A program made the translations under genes and the position numbers. The notes beneath the pieces are model-generated. The model ran no database searches. It worked only from the letters and a program-made list of their open reading frames with translations, and was not told the origin of the DNA. A stretch of DNA of 64,000 nt, from positions 16,328,059 to 16,392,058 of the forward strand of contig NC_049983.1 of NCBI RefSeq assembly GCF_000003815.2. The letters are read 5' to 3'. This document shows, piece by piece, positions 60,401-64,000 of this stretch. Each line of letters starts with the position of its first letter. Positions within the stretch are counted from its first letter, which is position 1. Source of the DNA: Branchiostoma floridae (lineage: Eukaryota > Chordata > Leptocardii > Amphioxiformes > Branchiostomatidae).

Positions 60401-60537
60401 TGATTTATCCACCCCACAGCTTTGCTGGATCTCGCCCCCCTCCCCACCCATGCTGCGTAGCAAAAAGAAAATTATTTCTCACCAGAAAGTCTTGCGACCA
60501 CCATTGTCTCCTCTCCTTCCTGTGCTTCTGGTAACAT
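39438..60537 (-). CDS. DNAJC2: DNAJC2 (zuotin/MPP11), ribosome-associated J-protein with two SANT domains
   Basis: Eighteen minus-strand exons: 60483-60537, 58286-58482, 50600-50675, 49917-50015, 49319-49463, 48689-48769, 48229-48294, 47576-47667, 47127-47248, 46734-46802, 46222-46302, 43203-43291, 42903-42972, 42245-42426, 41506-41606, 41068-41190, 40303-40466, 39438-39494. They total 1869 nt and encode 622 aa (human protein 621), with every phase consistent. An in-frame TAA precedes the chosen ATG at 60537. Domains in order: N-terminal [11 protein letters not shown]; acidic serine stretch; J domain (QDHYAVLG...[12 protein letters not shown] intact in exon 4); zuotin-homology region ([30 protein letters not shown]); charged Lys/Glu helix (exons 8-11); SANT 1 ([19 protein letters not shown]); SANT 2 ([19 protein letters not shown]). 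The family pairs with HSPA14 as the ribosome-associated complex and also acts in chromatin in vertebrates. Introns 1, 2 and 11 are long and filled with repeats. Confidence 0.97.
40047..40259. mobile_element. TIR element (TACTGTAAATGCA type) in DNAJC2 intron 17
   Basis: Left end TTCTGTAAATGCAGGAATGT and right end inverse of TACTGTAAATGCATTTAAGT. The interior is made of CGCGAAxxTAAA and TTCGCGG words. It sits about 44 bp above the SANT 2 exon acceptor side boundary on the genomic plus strand. Confidence 0.8.
43603..43945 (+). pseudogene. Broken THAP-domain sequence in DNAJC2 intron 11
   Basis: An ATG at 43603 opens [20 protein letters not shown] followed by [11 protein letters not shown] and ISMHRFPK, the start of a C2CH THAP zinc finger. 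A stop follows at about 43782. Beyond it, in another frame, come [18 protein letters not shown] and [15 protein letters not shown], the rest of the domain. The cysteine expected before SAHF is a glycine, and a 16-bp tandem duplication (CTCCGCACACTTCGAG) near 43851-43882 shifts the frame again. THAP domains are DNA-binding modules found in host genes and in P-like DNA transposons. This copy is disrupted and probably a relic. Confidence 0.7.
44355..45032 (+). repeat. Direct repeat of ~230 bp in DNAJC2 intron 11
   Basis: Copies at about 44355-44585 and 44789-45032 share GATTTTGYCATGARTATTGT, GGTCTCCGTAAAACC, TTTTTCGTCGTC, ATGGCGGCC, CACGGAAACACCAGTCTGT and AGGAGCTTAC. They are diverged and contain no common open frame. 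Confidence 0.85.
48428..48497. repeat. Dispersed AGTTACTCAAGCAACT-family repeat, copy 2 (rearranged)
   Basis: CAAGCAACTGGATATGATTT in plus orientation is followed within 30 bp by TGAGTAACTGCTTTTTGGC, the inverse of the family start. The element therefore has inverted-repeat character or was folded back here. Confidence 0.7.
50222..50317. repeat. Dispersed AGTTACTCAAGCAACT-family repeat, copy 3
   Basis: AAGCCAAAAAGCAGTTACTC, AAGCAACTAGATATGATTTT and TTCGTCAGTGACAC closely match 14548-14646. It lies in DNAJC2 intron 3. Confidence 0.8.
50727..50815. mobile_element. End fragment of a TIR element related to 56855-57490
   Basis: GAGGAATAACACGACGTGAA, ACACGAAACGTGCCAAT and CCGCTATCTTTGCACG match, in the opposite orientation, the right end of the repeat-rich element at 57395-57480. 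Only this terminal ~90 bp is seen here, directly before a tandem array. Confidence 0.65.
50821..51460. repeat. Minisatellite array, ~100-110 bp unit, about six copies
   Basis: The word CCATTACG(T)G recurs at about 50829, 50929, 51038, 51149, 51247 and 51352. Each unit contains TCAATTT, GCACGTAGCCGTGGCCGGGC, GCTATATTTTCCCGCCCCGG and GAAGACTAGGGTCTCAAT. The array lies in DNAJC2 intron 2. Open frames across it are accidental. Confidence 0.92.
52568..52612. repeat. 31-bp palindrome with 7-bp flanking repeats (C)
   Basis: CAGGAGGTTAATT...AAGCCTCCTTG at 52575-52605, flanked by GTCGGAG and GTCGAAG (6 of 7 identical). Same family as 25839-25883. Confidence 0.7.
53289..53331. repeat. 29-bp palindrome with 7-bp flanking repeats (D)
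   Basis: CAAGGAGGTT...AACCTCCTTG at 53296-53324, flanked by GTCGGAG and GTGGGAG (6 of 7 identical). The flanks resemble those of the 52568 copy, so the two loci may be related by duplication. Confidence 0.7.
54211..54690 (+). repeat. Direct duplication of ~210 bp in DNAJC2 intron 2
   Basis: Copies at about 54211-54420 and 54486-54690 share AACACGGTACGTTGAT, TTTGAAAGCAAATGGATCAT, AAGTCCTTTCC and GAACAYATCGTAC. Non-coding. Confidence 0.85.
54920..56337 (-). repeat. Duplicated ~210-bp segment (54920-55125 and 56138-56337)
   Basis: The two copies share TCGTCCCAGGGARTC, CCCCRAAGAATTCG and TTTTTGTTACGAT. In the second copy the minus strand keeps an open frame from 56451 to 56167 (94 aa) that includes a hydrophobic stretch ([18 protein letters not shown]) resembling a signal peptide. 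The first copy has stops in the equivalent frame. Whether the second is a coding exon is undecided. Confidence 0.7.
55195..55328. repeat. 134-bp near-perfect palindrome
   Basis: The left arm starts CTTGTTCCTATATAACTTAT and the right arm ends with the inverse, GTTATATAGGAACAAG. The only arm difference seen is a 3-bp indel (TCA). The centre is TTATAATATAA. The word ATGAAAACGGTAGTTAT occurs a third time immediately after the right arm. Confidence 0.95.
56855..57490. mobile_element. GC-rich, repeat-laden element with inverted subrepeats in DNAJC2 intron 2
   Basis: It contains several GAGGTAAYGCACG-type words and a ~80-bp inverted repeat (57290-57368 against 57395-57480) built on GTGAAGTTGCTCAAAAC and CACGAAACGTGC. 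The right end matches 50727-50815 inverted. Boundaries are approximate. Confidence 0.6.
58827..60107. mobile_element. Element with ~85-bp inverted terminal sequences in DNAJC2 intron 1
   Basis: GGTTGGCGGAAACGGCTGCC, GGTCGGCGGAAACCCCTGCC and CGATCTGGTCCGGAGGTTG at 58827-58912 recur inverted at 60022-60107 with few changes. About 1.1 kb of AT-rich sequence with no coding signal lies between. Confidence 0.8.
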
Positions 60538-61972
60538 CTTGATTCCTAAGACGTCCCCTTAAGGCTACTTAGATTTTAAGACAACTCAGGCGCCCTTGTG
60601 TAAGATACTACCTAGAAACTCAGAAATATTTTCCGCATGTGGGTCTTCTGCACCAGAGCGAGGCTATCAACTTTGACCTACAGGGGTGAACGTCCTTGGT
60701 ATGACTTTTCAACTTTGAACCCGGAAGTGACAGCGCTGATGGTTGCCAGGCCAGGTGCGACTATATTTTCTTCTTTCTTAAAATTATCGTTTGTTCCCGA
60801 TACTAGAGTACAATTTCTTGATTCTTGCTATGTCGTCTTGGATGTGTTGGTTCAAGTCTTCTTACTGTGTGCTCCTTTCTAAAATTTTAAGAATTCCTTT
60901 TGAAAACAAACATGTTTGGACAGGCTTTCAGTTTCGGTCGATGAGTCAAAGTTCCGCTTTTTCTCTTCATTTCATAGAGGAGACTTTGGATTTCAGGCTG
61001 GATGGTTCTAGCCTCGTGAATTTTGGTAAGAAAAGCCTAGGTATTTCTCATGATTCTTACTAGTGGCAGGTTGTGTGCGGTATGTGTTACTCTGGCATAC
61101 TAATTAGATTAAGCTATAATTTTCATTTTACCTCACTTCACCTCACCGGTCCCATAGCCTCACCGGCCGCGCGTTATTTTACGTCAGGCTGAAAATGTTT
61201 GATGTTGGGCAGTGGTTCAACACAGGAACGACTGGGCATACTAGCTCAGTTTGTCGTTGTTAAGAGACTTTTTCTAGATTTTGTTTTGCATCTTTTGTTA
61301 GTTGCAGAATATAATGTGTATCCGTGTGAACATTTTAATTGCTAAAGAAGATTATTCCTTCAATATTGTTACATGTATTACTTTTGAGTTTTCATTTGAT
61401 CTAAAGATATCAAATTGAGTCGTATCATTCCCATGAATACACATGTTGTATGGCTTCCTGCACATGCAAATTTTGCCTGACATTGCTTTAAGCCTTATTT
61501 GGATTAGTGACTGTTTGTTCAGATTTACATTTCAAATACATTTTCCTCATTCAAGTTGTCAATGACATCTCCCAGCTGACAACAGTCAGTTGAGGGCCTG
61601 CATGCCCTTTTTTCATAAGGCTAATCAAGGAGGTTAAAAATACTTGGACTATATATAAATGCAAGGCTATTGCCTGAATTAACAGGGAAGCTTAGATTTA
61701 ATTTAATTTGTAGCGATCAGGTATAGTTCACTTTGTCGTTTCTGTGCTGTCTGTGAACAAAACACTCCTGGGTCAACTCTGGCTGAGTGATCCAAAAACT
61801 AATTGTCATTGTGTGGGTCCCCATGCCGACCCCGCAGCCTCTATTCTGTTGCAAAAATTATTCTGGTTCATCTTTTATGCATTTCTTTTTACAATTCACA
61901 GTGGCCATCGACTGATGTGACGTACGGATAGACTAAGTAACACGTCCAGATAGACTAGTAAAAACCGCAGCC
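60538..61972. promoter_or_regulatory. Shared upstream region of head-to-head DNAJC2 and ADP-ribosylglycohydrolase genes
   Basis: 1.4 kb separates the two start codons. A probable acceptor (CAATTCACAG, ending at 61901) just above the plus-strand ATG suggests an untranslated first exon of that gene, perhaps near 60640-60900, which would make the promoters very close or shared. No TATA box is evident. The words CCTCACCGGTCCCAT near 61140 and CCTCACCTAGTCCCAT near 56068 are a further dispersed repeat. Confidence 0.4.
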
Positions 61973-64000
61973 ATGAGTCTCGAGGACAGAGTCTACGGTA
62001 CCATATATGGAAACTGCATCGGAGATGCCATCGGTCTTCTTACAGAGTTCCTGAGCAAGGAAGAAGCTTTTCAGGTATTTTTTAATGGACTGTGTGTTGA
62101 ACTATGAAATAAAAATTGTACATGTTGAATGCTGCTTGGCTGTGGTTTTAGTTTAATTTATTTTCAGCGTATTACTACAGCTGTACTACAGAAATGTTGC
62201 AACTGCAAGACATTGTGAAACACAGTCCCCTATTCCTGTGAAATACAAAAATCAATACATATGCAAGTTTCAACTTATTCTTCCATTTTTTTTTGCTGTA
62301 GTAAAGCCAAATACAGAGCAAAACAAATCAAAGATAATAAATAAACCTTGAATTATACTCAATAGCAACTTCAAGAAATGAGGTTAAAAGCTTTATCAGT
62401 ATGTATCTTATACGCAATTCACATATTGACACCAAAGCTACGTATGCACCAAATGTAATGAGTGCTGCAGTGAAATTTGTACTCTGTACTACAGTACAAA
62501 ATTCAACGAGATCAGAGTTTTATTGACAAAGTGTTGAATGGGTAAAGGATTAGAACTCCTGGGTACCAATGGACTTTCGTTCACCCAAAATTAGCTGCTG
62601 TGCTCCTAATTTCTAACTTTGGTGCACTGGTACACTAACTTATGGTACATGTGTACACTATTAGTATTAGGTACACTGCTGTACACTAGTGATATATAAT
62701 GTAACATGTACGCATACAGCATATTCTTGACATTATAGAATTTCAGATTCAAGTTTTAAAGAGAGGTACATATATCTTAATTTGTTATTGGGTTTTGATA
62801 TTAAATATTCACTTTTCTGTTGTTGGCGTGCATCCAAATGTTTTCATTGCACCTAATTCTTAGACTACATCCTCCAGCTCCAGTGCACTTATTCCCCAAA
62901 ATGGGTTTCGATCCCTGCATGCCCTGGCAGCCATATAAAAGGGACACTTAGGTTGTGGGGCAAAAATTGTGTGAAGTGCCTTCTTCAAGGACACTACATC
63001 TAGCCAGGAATGATACATGTAATACATGCCAGGAATGAAAGCTGCAATCTCTCAATCTCTTGATTGTCCACTAGCACAGCTACTTGGCAATGCCAATAAA
63101 TCTCTGCCTTTTCATTCCCCTCTGCAGTGCTATGGCAGCAAGAAGTTGGAGTATTCTATGAAAGTGAAGGACGGACACCGCGTCCGCTGGAACATCGGAG
63201 ACTGGACGGACGACAGTGACCAGATGATTCTCATCATCCTCGCTCTGATCGAGAACAAAGAGAGAAAGGTACTAGTAGGCAAGGGTAACAATGTCGTGTC
63301 TTTTTGTTTCTCATTGCTATTGTAGTGCTGTCCCTCAGTAAATGACAACAAACGATGCATCATCAAATTGTAACCTTTAATTTGATATGTGTCCTGCCTG
63401 CCTGCCTAAGTGCTTATGCCAGGGACTGGCCCCTTGCTCCGCTAAGTCAAGAATCTCCATGTCGCACGGTCCTGTGCTCTAGTTTCTGCAGTCTTAAGAC
63501 TTAGCCCAGTGTCTTTTTTGATTTGGTTCTATTAACACTAAGGAGGTCTACCACATGGTCTTGGGTTTTATTAAAACTTCTGTTTGTAGACTTAAACAGG
63601 TACTTACTTTGATTTATGTTCTTCATAAGTTATCTGTTGAATTCAGTTCATCACTAAACTGTCAATCACTGTTATCGTACTGTCTTGCACACCAGGTAAC
63701 CATAACAACGCAGCAGGACTTTGCCTGTCGGCTGAGGACGTGGATGAACAAGGGGTTCCCAGAGCTGGGGGACTGGGGAGGGTGTGGCATCGGGGGGACC
63801 ACGCTACAGGTCCTCTCACAGGCGGAGTTCACTACAGAACCGGAACAGGTAGAGAACTGTTTAATAGCCTAGTATCCAGCCGTATTAGAACTCCTGAGTC
63901 TCTTCTTTCATGTCTGTACTCTCCGTAAATACATAAAGAGGACATTACCGGACCATTTTTTCTTGTTGGACTGGTCCTGAAAAATCAGTGGACCTGATGA
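61973..64000 (+). CDS. ADP-ribosylglycohydrolase family protein, 5' part
   Basis: Three exons are visible: 61973-62074 (34 codons), 63128-63268 (47 codons) and 63696-63848 (51 codons), all joined in phase 0; the gene continues past the window. The protein starts MSLEDRVYGTIYGNCIGDAI; the GxxxGDAxG motif, the WTDDSDQM motif (the metal-binding T-D-D of the DraG/ARH fold) and GGCGIGGTTLQVL are typical of the ADP-ribosylglycohydrolase family (Pfam ADP_ribosyl_GH). These enzymes use two magnesium ions to remove ADP-ribose from proteins or related substrates. The subfamily is not settled by the 132 residues seen. The ATG at 61973 was chosen because the family motif follows directly and an acceptor-like site precedes it. 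Confidence 0.9.

Overview
This is an intron-rich animal nuclear window: canonical GT-AG introns, genes on both strands, microsatellites, two 100-base runs of N, and a dense load of small terminal-inverted-repeat elements in introns and between genes. Gene content and structure (vertebrate-like RFT1 and DNAJC2 exon organisation, CYP2-like P450, C2H2 finger arrays) fit an invertebrate deuterostome. A lancelet (Branchiostoma) is my best guess; that is inference, not something the sequence states.

Layout. 107-8102 (+): RFT1, 14 exons, 560 aa. 8376-12841 (-): a CYP2-clan cytochrome P450, 7 exons, 505 aa, converging on RFT1. 12842-15940: spacer with two MITEs. 15941-17868 (+): a 22-finger C2H2 protein broken by a 2-base insertion near 17064. 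17869-20268: three more TIR elements and AT-rich spacer. 20269-23422 (-): a second zinc-finger gene with an internally duplicated three-finger module and a C-terminal 17-residue tandem repeat, interrupted by an N gap. 23423-27463: repeat-rich spacer. 27464-29224 (-): a two-exon candidate membrane-anchored protein of unknown function. 29260-31235: a ~2-kb inverted repeat of minisatellite arms around the second N gap. 31777-34974 (+): an unrecognised gene with two paralogous last exons, each ending in the same CX2CX6HX2H motif. 35942-38480: its long 3' region, with TIR elements and a miniature LTR-element remnant carrying a tRNA-like sequence. 39438-60537 (-): DNAJC2 (zuotin/MPP11), 18 exons, 622 aa, with large repeat-filled introns. 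61973-64000 (+): the 5' part of an ADP-ribosylglycohydrolase gene, head-to-head with DNAJC2 and running off the window.

The genes do not form one pathway. RFT1 acts in ER lipid-linked oligosaccharide assembly and N-glycosylation, the P450 is an ER monooxygenase, DNAJC2 is a ribosome-associated J-protein, and the last gene handles ADP-ribose. The most unusual signals are structural: tandemly duplicated splice junctions in RFT1 that create potential 24-nt in-frame microexons; duplicated alternative last exons in the 31777-34974 gene; a family of 22-31 bp palindromes flanked by ~7-bp direct repeats; a MITE family with CTCCAAGCAG termini and 9-10 bp target duplications; and an LTR-like segment containing Pol III A and B boxes. 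Exon boundaries were worked out by hand from splice signals, reading phase and remembered family sequences; no alignment or transcript data were available.
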